Assembly (NCBI GenBank): GCA_035502775.1
Contig: DATJUB010000064.1
Coordinates: 1-54,792, forward strand
Length of the DNA stretch: 54,792 nucleotides
From: 67-14 sp035502775
Lineage (GTDB): Bacteria > Actinomycetota > Thermoleophilia > Solirubrobacterales > 70-9
Direction of reading: 5' to 3'
In this document: in pieces, positions 33,165 through 40,975 of the stretch
Layout of the letters: every line of letters starts with the position of its first letter
How positions within the stretch are numbered: position 1 is the stretch's first letter
Program-made: the position numbers and the translations under genes
The notes under the pieces: generated by a model
What the model was told of the DNA's origin: nothing
Databases searched by the model: none
Seen by the model: only the letters and a program-made list of their open reading frames with translations

Positions 33165-35060
33165 TTATCCGATTCTGTTCAGTTGTTCGTGGATCTCACG
33201 GGCAACCTTACCGGGCAGTCCGGGCACCGCCTCGATCTCTTCGCGGGTGGCGTTCAATACCCGGTCGGGAGAGCCGAAATGTTTGATCAAGGCTCGTTTC
33301 CGGGAGGGTCCGACCCCGCGCAGGCCGTCCAGTGCCGATTCGGTCATCGCCCGGTCGCGGCGGCCGCGGTGATGGGTGATCGCGAAGCGATGGGCCTCGT
33401 CCCGCACCCGCTGAAGCAACTGCGATCCCTCCGAGTCGGCGGGCAGGTCGATCGGATCCGAGCTGCCCGGCATGAACACCTCCTCGAGCTTCTTGGCGAG
33501 CCCGATCACGGTGACCCCCATCTCGATGAACTCCTGGAGGGCGCGGATGCCGGCGGCGAGCTGCCCCTTGCCGCCGTCGATCAGGATCAGCGAAGGCAGC
33601 GCCGCGAAGCTCTCGTCGCGGCTGCCGTCGTGAGGCGAGAGGTCGACCTGTTCGCGGTACTGCTTCATGCGGCGGCCGAGGATCTCCTCCATCGAAGCGA
33701 AATCGTCCGGGCCCTGATGGCCGAAATCGCCCTTCACCTTGAACCGGCGGTAGTCGGATTTCTTCGGGCGCCCGCCCTCGAACACGACCATCGAGGCGAC
33801 CGTGTGGTTGCCCATCAGGTTCGAGATGTCGAATCCCTCGATCCGGATCGGCAGCTCGGCCATGCCCAGGGCATCGGCGAGCGCGGAGAGGGATTCGACC
33901 CGCCGCTGCTGGCGGTGCTCGGTTCTCAGGCGGTCCTGGTCCAGGGCGAGTTTCGCGTTCCGTTCCGCCAGTTCACGCAGACGTCTCGCGTCGCCCCGCT
34001 CGGCGATCCGGACTTCCATCTTGGAGGAGCCGCGGAGCTCGGTCAGGAAGGCTTCGATCGTCTCGGCGCGATCGGCCATGTAGGGGCCGAGCACGATCCG
34101 TTTCGGGATCGAGGGCGACGAGGCGTAGAACTGCTCGATGAACTCGGCGGTGACCTCGGCCAGGTCGCGTTCGGCCGGGTTCTCCAGATAGAAGCTCTGC
34201 CGTTCGGCGAGGATGCCGTCGCGCACCTGGAAGACCTGGGCGTTGGCGTCGGTGCCCTCGGCCGCCACACCGATCAGGTCGGCCGTGCCGACGTTCGATC
34301 CCGAGATCCTCTGCCGTTCGAACAGTGAGCGGACCGACTGCAGCCGGTCACGGAAGATCGCGGCGGCCTCGAAGTCCTGGCTGGCGGCCGCCTCCTCCAT
34401 CTGACCGGCGAGATCCTTCTCGATCTGGTCGTAGCGGCCGGAGAGGAAATCGACCACCGCCTCGATGTTCTTGCGGTACTCGGTCCGGTCGATGTAATCG
34501 ACACAGGGTGCGCCGCAGCGCTTGATGAAGTAGTCGAGGCAGGGGCTGCCGGAACGCCGCCCGGGCTCCTTGCCCTCGCAGGTGCGGTACTGGAACAGCT
34601 TGCCGAGCAGGTCGAGCGTGTCGCGGACCCGGCGGGCGGAGGAGAACGGGCCGAAGTAGACCCGGCCGCTGCGGTGCCGTTCCCGGGTGAAATAGACCCG
34701 TGGATACTCCTCGTCCATGCTGACCGCGATGTACGGGTAGGACTTGTCGTCGCGCAGCTTGATGTTGAATCGCGGCCGGTACCGCTTGACGAAGGACTGT
34801 TCCGCGATCAGGGCCTCGGACTCGGACTCGGTGACCAGGAACTCGATCCGTTCGACCAGGCGGGTCATCTCCGCGTTGCCGCCGCTGAAGTGCGAGGCGA
34901 CCCGCTTGCGGATCGAGATCGCCTTGCCGACGTAGATCACCTCGTCGTCGCGGTCACGGAACAGGTACACCCCCGGGGCATCGGGCAGCGATCGGCGCTC
35001 GGCGACGATTCGCTCGGTCCTTTCCGCACGGTCCTCGGCGGATTCTCCGGTGATGGCCAT
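33165..35060 (-). CDS. uvrC: UvrC, excinuclease ABC subunit C
   Basis: 631 residues. The GIY-YIG nuclease domain begins LPDAPGVYLFRDRDDEVIYVGKA; the UVR/UvrB-binding motif lies about residues 195-235 (LAGQMEEAAASQDFEAAAIFRDR); the RNase H-like 5' nuclease domain contains FDISNLMGNHTVASMVVFEGG and LILIDGGKGQL; a helix-hairpin-helix (GVGPSRKRALIKHFGS) ends it. It makes both incisions in nucleotide excision repair. TACTCT at 35073-35068 ends seven bases before the ATG. No SOS box is seen in the short gap to the divergent crotonase gene. Confidence 0.97.
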   Translation of the reverse strand: MAITGESAEDRAERTERIVAERRSLPDAPGVYLFRDRDDEVIYVGKAISIRKRVASHFSGGNAEMTRLVERIEFLVTESESEALIAEQSFVKRYRPRFNIKLRDDKSYPYIAVSMDEEYPRVYFTRERHRSGRVYFGPFSSARRVRDTLDLLGKLFQYRTCEGKEPGRRSGSPCLDYFIKRCGAPCVDYIDRTEYRKNIEAVVDFLSGRYDQIEKDLAGQMEEAAASQDFEAAAIFRDRLQSVRSLFERQRISGSNVGTADLIGVAAEGTDANAQVFQVRDGILAERQSFYLENPAERDLAEVTAEFIEQFYASSPSIPKRIVLGPYMADRAETIEAFLTELRGSSKMEVRIAERGDARRLRELAERNAKLALDQDRLRTEHRQQRRVESLSALADALGMAELPIRIEGFDISNLMGNHTVASMVVFEGGRPKKSDYRRFKVKGDFGHQGPDDFASMEEILGRRMKQYREQVDLSPHDGSRDESFAALPSLILIDGGKGQLAAGIRALQEFIEMGVTVIGLAKKLEEVFMPGSSDPIDLPADSEGSQLLQRVRDEAHRFAITHHRGRRDRAMTESALDGLRGVGPSRKRALIKHFGSPDRVLNATREEIEAVPGLPGKVAREIHEQLNRIG

Positions 35061-35067
35061 CCTTCAC

Positions 35068-35102
35068 AGAGTAGGCCACCGCGCGATTCCTTCGAATAGG
35101 CT
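35068..35102. promoter_or_regulatory. Back-to-back -10 elements for uvrC and crotonase gene
   Basis: TACTCT (35073-35068, minus) is seven bases from the uvrC ATG and TAGGCT (35097-35102, plus) is six bases from the ATG at 35109. The whole intergenic gap is only 48 bp, so both mRNAs are probably leaderless. Confidence 0.6.
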
Positions 35103-35108
35103 CCCGCC

Positions 35109-35933
35109 ATGAGCAACGGCACCGTCACTCCCCCAGACTTCAACACCCTCGTGATCACGATCGAGGGTGACATCGGCACCCTCACGCTGAACCGTCCCGA
35201 CTCCTTCAACGCGATGAGCCCGGAGCTGATCGAGGAGCTGGCCGTGGCCTTCGGATGGCTCGCCGACCAGGCGCCACTCAGGGCACTGATCGTCACCGGT
35301 TCCGGTGCCGCCTTCTGCTCGGGTGGCGACATCAACTGGTTCAAGAACGGCCTGACCGATCCCGATGTCGACATCGTCGCCGGGGTCCGTGCCGGAGCCG
35401 AGCGGCTCCACCAGGCGATCGTTGACCTCCAGCGGATCTCCTACCCGGTGATCGCCGCGATCAACGGCCCCGCCGCCGGCGCCGGCTTCTCGCTCGCCCT
35501 CGCCTGCGACATCCGCATCGCCTCCGACAAGGCGTTCCTCGCCTGCGCCTACGGCCGGATCGGCGCCTCACCCGACGGCGGCATGACTTACTTCCTGCCG
35601 AGGGTGGTCGGCCCGAGCCGCGCCGTCGAGCTGCTGCTGAACGACCCGAACCTGACCGCCGAAGCGGCCCTGGCCGACAAGCTGGTCTCCGAGGTCGTGC
35701 CGGCCGACGAGCTGATGGATCGCGCCAAGGCGAAGGCCGCCAAGCTGGGAGCGATGTCGCCCTACTACGTGAAGATGACCAAGCGGCTGGTCCACAGCAG
35801 CCTCGACCGGACCCTGGCCGATCATCTCCAGTACGAGCGCCACGGAATCGCCGAGTCGATGGCCACCGAGGACCTCCAGGGAGCCGTGACAGCGTTCCTC
35901 GCCGGCGAGAAAGCCGAATTCAAGGGCCAGTAG
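35109..35933 (+). CDS. Crotonase-family enzyme, PaaG-like enoyl-CoA isomerase/hydratase
   Basis: 274 residues. The oxyanion-hole segments are GAAFCSGGDINWF and INGPAAGAGFSLALACDIRIAS. At the active site the family PE glutamate is absent (CAYGRIGASPDGGMTYFLPRVVG); the IGASPDGG pattern matches isomerases such as PaaG that use an aspartate. It therefore may shift double bonds rather than hydrate. TAGGCT six bases before the ATG suggests leaderless expression. A repeat cluster begins at its stop codon. Confidence 0.88.
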   Translation: MSNGTVTPPDFNTLVITIEGDIGTLTLNRPDSFNAMSPELIEELAVAFGWLADQAPLRALIVTGSGAAFCSGGDINWFKNGLTDPDVDIVAGVRAGAERLHQAIVDLQRISYPVIAAINGPAAGAGFSLALACDIRIASDKAFLACAYGRIGASPDGGMTYFLPRVVGPSRAVELLLNDPNLTAEAALADKLVSEVVPADELMDRAKAKAAKLGAMSPYYVKMTKRLVHSSLDRTLADHLQYERHGIAESMATEDLQGAVTAFLAGEKAEFKGQ

Positions 35934-36095
35934 AACAAGGAATCCAATCCGGATTTCGAAGTACCCGCCGCGTGAGTGGGTATATCTGAAGAACAAGGAA
36001 TCCGGATTGACATCCAGGAATCCCGACAAGTCACGAAAGCCCCACGGAAGCCAATCCGGATTTCGAAGTACCCGCCGCGTGAGTGGGTATATCTG
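35933..36095 (+). repeat. Dispersed repeat copies 2 and 3 (two 45-bp direct repeats)
   Basis: Positions 35944-35988 and 36051-36095 are identical over 45 bases, containing AATCCGGATTTCGAAGTACC and GTGAGTGGGTATATCTG. A second direct repeat, GAACAAGGAATCC, occurs at 35933-35945 and 35991-36003. The same blocks in the same order occur on the minus strand at 410-351. The cluster fills the gap between the crotonase and maoC stops. It looks like a REP or MITE remnant array. Confidence 0.8.
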
Positions 36096-36111
36096 TTAGC
36101 TCTCGGAGTGC

Positions 36112-36585
36112 CTAGGCGTGCTTGAGCAGTCTTGTGACGCTTTCGGCTACGCAAACCGGCTTGTTCCCGCCTTCGATCTCGATCGTGAAGCGGGTGACGT
36201 TGCTTATCCAGCCGTTGCCGAGATCCTCGGATTCGATCAGCTCGGCTGACGCCCTGAGCCGTGAGCCGGCCGGGACCGGGGCCGGGAACCTCACCTTGTT
36301 CCAGCCGTAGTTCACGCCGAGCTGGAAGCCGCCGGTCACCGCGATCAGCTGGTCGCGGAAACCGTCGATCATCGAGAGGGTGAGGTTGCCGTGAGCGATG
36401 GTCGTGCCGAAAGGGCTCTCGGTCGCGGCCCGCTCCACATCCACATGAATCCACTGCTGATCGCCCGAGAGAGTGGCGAAGGTGTCGATCATCTCCTGGG
36501 TCACCTGCCGCCATCCGGTCGGGCCGACCGTCCGGCCGATCAGGTCGGCGATTGATTCCGGTCCGGTTATCTCGAGTCGATCCAT
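36112..36585 (-). CDS. MaoC-like (R)-specific enoyl-CoA hydratase
   Basis: 157 residues with a hotdog fold. The hydratase motif is present as DTFATLSGDQQWIHVDVERA and GTTIAHGNLTLSMID, including the catalytic Asp and His. It probably hydrates trans-2-enoyl-CoA to the (R)-3-hydroxy form. TAGGGT at 36597-36592 ends six bases before the ATG. It is divergent from the thioesterase at 36664, and the shared gap has a putative TetR operator. Confidence 0.9.
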   Translation of the reverse strand: MDRLEITGPESIADLIGRTVGPTGWRQVTQEMIDTFATLSGDQQWIHVDVERAATESPFGTTIAHGNLTLSMIDGFRDQLIAVTGGFQLGVNYGWNKVRFPAPVPAGSRLRASAELIESEDLGNGWISNVTRFTIEIEGGNKPVCVAESVTRLLKHA

Positions 36586-36611
36586 GCCAAAACCCTAGCG
36601 GTCGTATAGGC

Positions 36612-36617
36612 TTGACA
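36612..36617 (+). promoter_or_regulatory. -35 element of the thioesterase gene
   Basis: TTGACA is a consensus -35 hexamer upstream of the gene at 36664. A matching -10 is not clear; the operator-like repeat at 36622-36644 covers the spacer and -10 positions. Confidence 0.5.
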
Positions 36618-36621
36618 TTTA

Positions 36622-36644
36622 TCGGAATCCACTTCTGAAAACGT
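36622..36644. promoter_or_regulatory. Putative TetR operator in maoC/thioesterase divergent gap
   Basis: TCGGAATCC-ACTTC-TGAAAACGT has the same geometry (9-5-9) as the inverted repeat in front of the TetR gene and matches its halves at 8 of 9 and 6 of 9 positions. It lies just after the -35 of the thioesterase gene and 25 bp upstream of the maoC -10. Confidence 0.5.
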
Positions 36645-36663
36645 AGTCAAGTTAGGAGAACTC

Positions 36664-37104
36664 GTGAATACAGAGGTATCGAAAAAGGACCTGCCTTCGA
36701 ACGGCAGCGAGCTGATGGAGATCTTCCTGCCGAACTCGCCGTTCGTGGTCGAGATGGGGATCAGCTTGATCGAGATCGGTGATGGCAGGGCGAAGCTGCT
36801 GATGCCGTTCCGGCCGGAGCTGGTCACGATCGGTGACATGGTTCACGGCGGCGCGATCGCGGCCCTGGTCGACATCACGGCGATGGCCACTTCCTGGGCC
36901 GGAGCGCCCGTGCCGGAGAAGCTGCGAGGGGTGACCGTCTCCCTCTCGACCGAGTTCATCGAGTCGGCCAACAGCGAGGACCTGACCGCCGAAGGAACCC
37001 TGCTGCGCCGCGGGGCCAGCCTGTGCATGTCGGAGGTGGAGGTTCGCAGCGCCGTCAATGAGCGTCTGGTCGCGAAGTCACTGGCGACCTACAAGATCGG
37101 CTGA
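36664..37104 (+). CDS. PaaI-type hotdog thioesterase
   Basis: 146 residues. The motif MVHGGAIAALVDITAMAT is the catalytic HGG...D/E segment of the PaaI/YigI acyl-CoA thioesterases, and SLSTEFIESANSEDLTAEG follows as usual. It likely hydrolyses acyl-CoA or aryl-CoA esters. GTG 36664 has TTAGGAGA upstream, a canonical leader unlike its divergent neighbour. A bulged hairpin at 37125-37169 ends it. Confidence 0.9.
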   Translation: MNTEVSKKDLPSNGSELMEIFLPNSPFVVEMGISLIEIGDGRAKLLMPFRPELVTIGDMVHGGAIAALVDITAMATSWAGAPVPEKLRGVTVSLSTEFIESANSEDLTAEGTLLRRGASLCMSEVEVRSAVNERLVAKSLATYKIG

Positions 37105-37124
37105 TCCCAACGGTGCCGCGTCGG

Positions 37125-37169
37125 GGTGGTGGCCGGCATTCGGGGCTGGGGACCCGAATGCCGACCACC
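37125..37169. terminator. Hairpin between thioesterase and crotonase genes
   Basis: CGGCATTCGGG (37134-37144) pairs with CCCGAATGCCG (37153-37163), extended by GGTGGT/ACCACC after a three-base bulge. It lies between convergent genes. Confidence 0.65.
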
Positions 37170-37184
37170 GCCCGGGACTGATCC

Positions 37185-37889
37185 TCAGGCGCCCCGGGCC
37201 GTCTCGGCCTCTGCCCTGAGCGCGGCGATCGGCTCGGCCGACAGGCCCCGCTTGATTCCCTGCTGTACCTGTTTCGCCTTGCCCGCCAGCGGCTCGGCGA
37301 TCGCGATCGACTCGGCCAGGACATCAGCCTCGGACGCGGTGCGATCGACGATCCCGGCCCGGAGTGCTTCTTCCGCGTCGTAGCGCCGTCCGGTGAGCAT
37401 GGATTCCCGTGCGGTCGCGTGGGTGAGGCGGTGGGTGATCAGCGCGGTCATGCCGGGAACGAAGATGAGTCCGATGTCCGCCTCCGGAAGGCAGAAGAAG
37501 CCGCGGTCCTCGCGCATCACCCGCCAGTCACAGGCGAGCGCCATCATGCCCCCGGCCGCGAAGACGTGGCCGTTGATCGCGGCCACGGTCGGAGCCGGGA
37601 ACTCGAGCAGGCGGGCGAACAGGTCATAGACCCGGCCGAGCGTCTGCCGGCGGCCATCGTCGTCGGCCGCGCCCAGCCACTCGAGATCGAGCCCGTTCGA
37701 GAAGAACTTGCCTTCCCCGGTGAGGACCAGGGCTGCCGGTCCCTCGATCGCCTCGATCTGATCGAGCGCGGCTTCGAGACCATCGAGCAGGTCGGGGTTG
37801 AAGCGGTTCTCCCCCATCTTCATGCGGACGACGGCGACACCGCCCTCCTGGACTTCCACACCGATGCCTCCGGCGTTCGAGGTTTCCAT
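37185..37889 (-). CDS. Enoyl-CoA hydratase/isomerase family protein
   Basis: 234 residues. Crotonase fold with oxyanion segments KFFSNGLDLEWLG and INGHVFAAGGMMALACDWRVM and the LPEADIGLIFVPGMTALI stretch, closer to delta3-delta2 isomerases than to classical hydratases. ATG 37889 overlaps the last base of the TetR stop (TGATG), so the two are translated together. The longer frame to 38036 lies inside the TetR gene and is rejected. Confidence 0.88.
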   Translation of the reverse strand: METSNAGGIGVEVQEGGVAVVRMKMGENRFNPDLLDGLEAALDQIEAIEGPAALVLTGEGKFFSNGLDLEWLGAADDDGRRQTLGRVYDLFARLLEFPAPTVAAINGHVFAAGGMMALACDWRVMREDRGFFCLPEADIGLIFVPGMTALITHRLTHATARESMLTGRRYDAEEALRAGIVDRTASEADVLAESIAIAEPLAGKAKQVQQGIKRGLSAEPIAALRAEAETARGA

Positions 37890-38542
37890 CAGCTGACTGC
37901 TCCTTTTGTGTCGAGTGAGGCGGCGTTGCCGCTGCGTATCGCACCGACCACGAGCTGCTCGCCGGTGTGGAGGACGCCCTTCAGGTTTCTGGTGGTGAGC
38001 TGGTCGCGGCTGTGCATCGAGAGCACGCCGTTCCACGATCCGAAGACGAACACGGTCACGGCTCGTGCGGAGACGCCCTCGTTGCCCCCGGCGACGAGGG
38101 CCTGCTCGACCAGCCTCTCGAGTCGTTCGAGCATCGAGAAGATCGAAGCCCGGATCTCCTCCCGTGCCGCGTCCACCCGTTCGTCCCCTTCCCGATCGAC
38201 GTCGTGAAGTGAGAGCAGGCGCAGGGCCAGTGGATTGTCGAGATGGAACCTCGAGTAGGCCCGACCGACCGCGACCAACTGTTCGAAGGGGTCGAGTTCC
38301 GGATCGTAGGCGGGATCCAGCACTTCCTCATTGATCGCGGCCGCCCGTTTGGCCAGCGCGAGATAGAGGTCGCTCTTGCCCCCGGAGAAGTTGAAGTAGA
38401 TCGAGCTGACGGCCACATCGGCCCGCTCGGCGATCGCCTCCAAACTCGCGGCCCGGTAGCCACGCTCGATGAAAAGCGCCTCGGCCGCGTCAAGCACGGC
38501 CTTCTGAGTCTTCCGCCGTCGCCGGTCGATCTTCTCGGTCAT
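37889..38542 (-). CDS. TetR-family transcriptional regulator
   Basis: 217 residues. The helix-turn-helix (KAVLDAAEALFIERGYRAASLEAIAERADVAVSSIYFNFSGGKSDLY) is textbook TetR; the C-terminal ligand domain is helical. Location next to crotonase, MaoC and thioesterase genes suggests an acyl-CoA effector, by inference. ATG 38542 has TATGAT ending six bases upstream (38554-38549), and a 23-bp inverted repeat covers that -10, fitting autorepression. Longer frames to 38575 or 38755 cross this promoter. Confidence 0.92.
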   Translation of the reverse strand: MTEKIDRRRRKTQKAVLDAAEALFIERGYRAASLEAIAERADVAVSSIYFNFSGGKSDLYLALAKRAAAINEEVLDPAYDPELDPFEQLVAVGRAYSRFHLDNPLALRLLSLHDVDREGDERVDAAREEIRASIFSMLERLERLVEQALVAGGNEGVSARAVTVFVFGSWNGVLSMHSRDQLTTRNLKGVLHTGEQLVVGAIRSGNAASLDTKGAVS

Positions 38543-38543
38543 A

Positions 38544-38566
38544 CCGTAATCATAACTTGATTCCGA
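38544..38566. promoter_or_regulatory. Putative TetR operator at its own promoter
   Basis: CCGTAATCA-TAACT-TGATTCCGA is an inverted repeat with halves matching at 7 of 9 positions. It covers the TATGAT -10 and ends one base from the start codon of the regulator. Confidence 0.6.
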
Positions 38567-38706
38567 AAACCTCATCCGATTGTGACCACGAGACCAACGA
38601 ACCTCTCCTCCACTCAGCACACCAACCAATCGCGATAGCAACGAGATACTCGGTGCAATCGCGTTTGGTTCCGACGGGGCAGCGCCGAACCGCCGACCAA
38701 CCGGTG

Positions 38707-38732
38707 CCGGGCAACAAGCGCACGTTGCCCGG
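38707..38732 (-). terminator. Hairpin downstream of the Tad/hydrolase fusion gene
   Basis: CCGGGCAAC at 38707-38715 pairs perfectly with GTTGCCCGG at 38724-38732 around an eight-base loop, 34 bases past the stop at 38766. The rest of the 223-bp gap to the TetR gene shows nothing else. Confidence 0.55.
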
Positions 38733-38765
38733 GAACTAGTGCAGGTGGCGGGCAAGCGCGCGTGG

Positions 38766-40631
38766 TCACCTGACCAGCTCCACTTCCATCGGCATCGGGG
38801 CGATCGCTCCCACCCCGCCGAGCAGGCCGAGGATCTTCGCCACGTAGGCCTGGGTCTCGGGGTAGTCGGGAACGCAGTCGCAGGGCGAAACCGCTCCCGG
38901 CCCGGCGTTGTAGGCGGCGAGAGCGAGGGCCGGTGACCCGAACCGCTTCAGCAGGTCCGACATCAGGTGACCCTGGGCATCGATAGCCCGGTCCGGGTCG
39001 TAGGGATCGGTGAGTCCGTACGCCGCCGCGGTCGACGGCATGAATTGAGCGATCCCCTGAGCCCCGGCCGGAGAACCGGCATTCGGATCGAAGTTCGATT
39101 CGGCATAGAGCTGCGCCGCCAGCAGGGTCGCTGAAACATTCCATTTCATCGCCGAAGCCAGGATCGCCCTGCGGAACCGCCTCGGAACGAACGCCGGCAG
39201 CGATCCGCCGAGACTGCTCTTGGGATCACCGCCCGGCCCGACGCTGTCGCCCGCGGCCGAGCACGGTTCCGGCCCGGCGGTGTACCCATAGTGCCAAGCC
39301 TCCCAGCTGTACCTCTGGATGAACCCGAACCTGGTCGCGTTGGCCGCGAGCCATCCGTACGCCGCCGGCGGACCGATGTCCAGCTCGGTTCCGCAGCGGT
39401 GAAGCGACTGTCCGGGCCGGGCCACCATGGTCGGGTTCGGGTTCGCGGCGAACAGGGCCGCCTGCTCGGCATCGGACCGGAAGCCGGAGTTGATCGCAAG
39501 CGCGACCCCGGCCGCACTCGCCGCCGAGACCATCCGATCGAAGGCCGCGGCAACGTCGGGCCGCATGCCATGCCCCTGCCGCTCGACCAGCGGCCCGCTG
39601 TACCCGCCGCCACTGGCGATGGCCGGAACCGCGCCCATCGTGACGGGAACACCCACGCGGGCCTCGGCCCAGTCAGTGATCGTCTTTCCCGACCCTGCAC
39701 CCTCGACCCGCGACCGGATCGAAACCCGAGTCCTGACCGGAGCAAAGGAAAGGGAGTCTGGGAACCGCACCGAAACCCGCAACGGCGAGGCTCCGTTCGC
39801 CACGGCGATCCGCACCGCCGTCCTCCGGGCCCGGGCCAAATACTCGAACTTGCCCATGTGTGCCGGGTTCGGCATGCCACCGGGCAGAGTCGGCGGCGCC
39901 AACAGCCGCGGCAGATCCTCCTTCATCGACCTGGCGGAAGAGAGCGCCGAGAGATCGGCCACGGTCTGAGCCCGCGCCTTCCCCGTGATCGCACCGGCGA
40001 TCGCGAGCAGAGCGACGGTCCCGAGCACCAGCACGAACAGCGCGCCCAGCACGAGCGGCGTCGCCTGGCCGCTCTCGCCTGAACCCACCGAACCACCCAG
40101 GGCCCGCCTCGAAGCCAGCCACCCCGGCGGCTCGGCGACCACATCCACATCCGGGACCAGATCCTCGGCTTCGCGCCGGACGAGTTCCAAAAGTGCCCGA
40201 TCGCCCTCCTCCTCGCTCGCATCGGCCCGAATCAGCACCCGCGAAACCCGGATCTCCTCACTCTCCAGAATCCGCCGGTACCGAACGGGCGGAGCGACGA
40301 TCGCGCAGGGAACCCCATCGGGCAGCGAGGCAACCACCGCCTCAAGTCGCTCGACACATTCATCGCCATCACCGATCGAGACCGAACACATGCCGCCCCG
40401 AGCCTTCGCCCTCAGCTCCCGGTCGACCACCGCCAGGGAAGCCTCGAGCGCCTTCGCCTCTCGGGCCGCGACCACAGTCGCGGACCGCGGCTTGGCGGCC
40501 GTGACCTCGATCAGCACCGCCGCCCCATCACTCTCGATCGCTCCCAGGGCCGCCAGGGCACCGACCGCCTCGGCGCCCTTCGCCCCACCGATCGCGGTGA
40601 CCAGGATCCGCTTCGCCCCGGCCCCGCTCAC
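38766..40631 (-). CDS. Tad-like membrane protein fused to VanY peptidase and lytic transglycosylase
   Basis: 621 residues from GTG 40631, which overlaps the upstream stop (GTGA). Residues about 1-180 are a predicted cytoplasmic domain of unknown family (RILVTAIGG... CAIVAPPVRYRRIL). A TadE/TadG-like segment (SGQATPLVLGALFV... AQTVADLSALSSAR) carries the membrane helix at about 190-214. Then comes a VanY-type D,D-carboxypeptidase domain with SGFRSDAEQ (382-390), SLHRCGTELD (409-418) and EAWH (444-447), and an SLT domain with the catalytic Glu at about 511 (LYAESNF), GIAQFMP (526-532) and AYNAG (573-577). All active-site motifs are intact, so it should cut both peptides and glycan outside the membrane. 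It is an unusual architecture. Confidence 0.88.
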   Translation of the reverse strand: MSGAGAKRILVTAIGGAKGAEAVGALAALGAIESDGAAVLIEVTAAKPRSATVVAAREAKALEASLAVVDRELRAKARGGMCSVSIGDGDECVERLEAVVASLPDGVPCAIVAPPVRYRRILESEEIRVSRVLIRADASEEEGDRALLELVRREAEDLVPDVDVVAEPPGWLASRRALGGSVGSGESGQATPLVLGALFVLVLGTVALLAIAGAITGKARAQTVADLSALSSARSMKEDLPRLLAPPTLPGGMPNPAHMGKFEYLARARRTAVRIAVANGASPLRVSVRFPDSLSFAPVRTRVSIRSRVEGAGSGKTITDWAEARVGVPVTMGAVPAIASGGGYSGPLVERQGHGMRPDVAAAFDRMVSAASAAGVALAINSGFRSDAEQAALFAANPNPTMVARPGQSLHRCGTELDIGPPAAYGWLAANATRFGFIQRYSWEAWHYGYTAGPEPCSAAGDSVGPGGDPKSSLGGSLPAFVPRRFRRAILASAMKWNVSATLLAAQLYAESNFDPNAGSPAGAQGIAQFMPSTAAAYGLTDPYDPDRAIDAQGHLMSDLLKRFGSPALALAAYNAGPGAVSPCDCVPDYPETQAYVAKILGLLGGVGAIAPMPMEVELVR

Positions 40632-40975
40632 TTCGACCTCGCGGAAGCGCCGGAGGTCAGCTCGATCCGCTCCGACAGCCACGTGAAAGGCGAGGGCGGC
40701 CGGATACTCACCTCAACCTTCTCGCCCACCCGCCGGACCGACACCCTCGAGTTCGCCCATCCCGGCAATGCCTCCTTCACCGCGGCCTTAACCGAGTCAC
40801 CTCGGACCAGAGCCACCGCACCGGCCGTCGCGGCCCCGTCCGCCACGGTCACCGAGTAGCCGGTCGCGAGCAGCTGAAAGCAGACCAGACCACCGAGCAC
40901 CAGAACGGCGATGCCGGCCACGGCCTCAACCGAGGCCTGCCCGCTCTCAGCCCTCACCGAGAGAACTCGATCCAT
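40628..40975 (-). CDS. TadE-like pseudopilin protein
   Basis: 115 residues. The N-terminus has the TadE/Flp-type pattern ESGQASVEAVAGIAVLVLGGLVCFQLLATGY: a short basic head, a glutamate near the start of the hydrophobic helix, then an extracellular domain (VRVVRGDSVKAAV-like, ending ELTSGASARSK). ATG 40975 has GGAGG nine bases upstream and overlaps the previous gene by 29 bases. It probably forms part of a minor pilin or secretion assembly. Confidence 0.75.
   Translation of the reverse strand: MDRVLSVRAESGQASVEAVAGIAVLVLGGLVCFQLLATGYSVTVADGAATAGAVALVRGDSVKAAVKEALPGWANSRVSVRRVGEKVEVSIRPPSPFTWLSERIELTSGASARSK

Noticed and set aside
32271..34328. 685-codon frame antisense to rapZ and uvrC
   Set aside because: GC-driven shadow; rapZ and uvrC have intact motifs on the other strand.
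35074..35096. SOS box for uvrC
   Set aside because: No GAAC-N4-GTTC match exists in the 48-bp gap; the only good LexA site seen is at lexA itself.
35933..36095. Repeat cluster as a CRISPR remnant
   Set aside because: Only two 45-bp copies with one 62-bp interval, a palindromic core and a third diverged copy far away; no cas genes. A dispersed REP-like element fits better.
37889..38036. Upstream extension of the crotonase gene
   Set aside because: It lies inside the TetR gene and gives an Arg-rich sequence; ATG 37889 overlaps the TetR stop and has GGAG before it.
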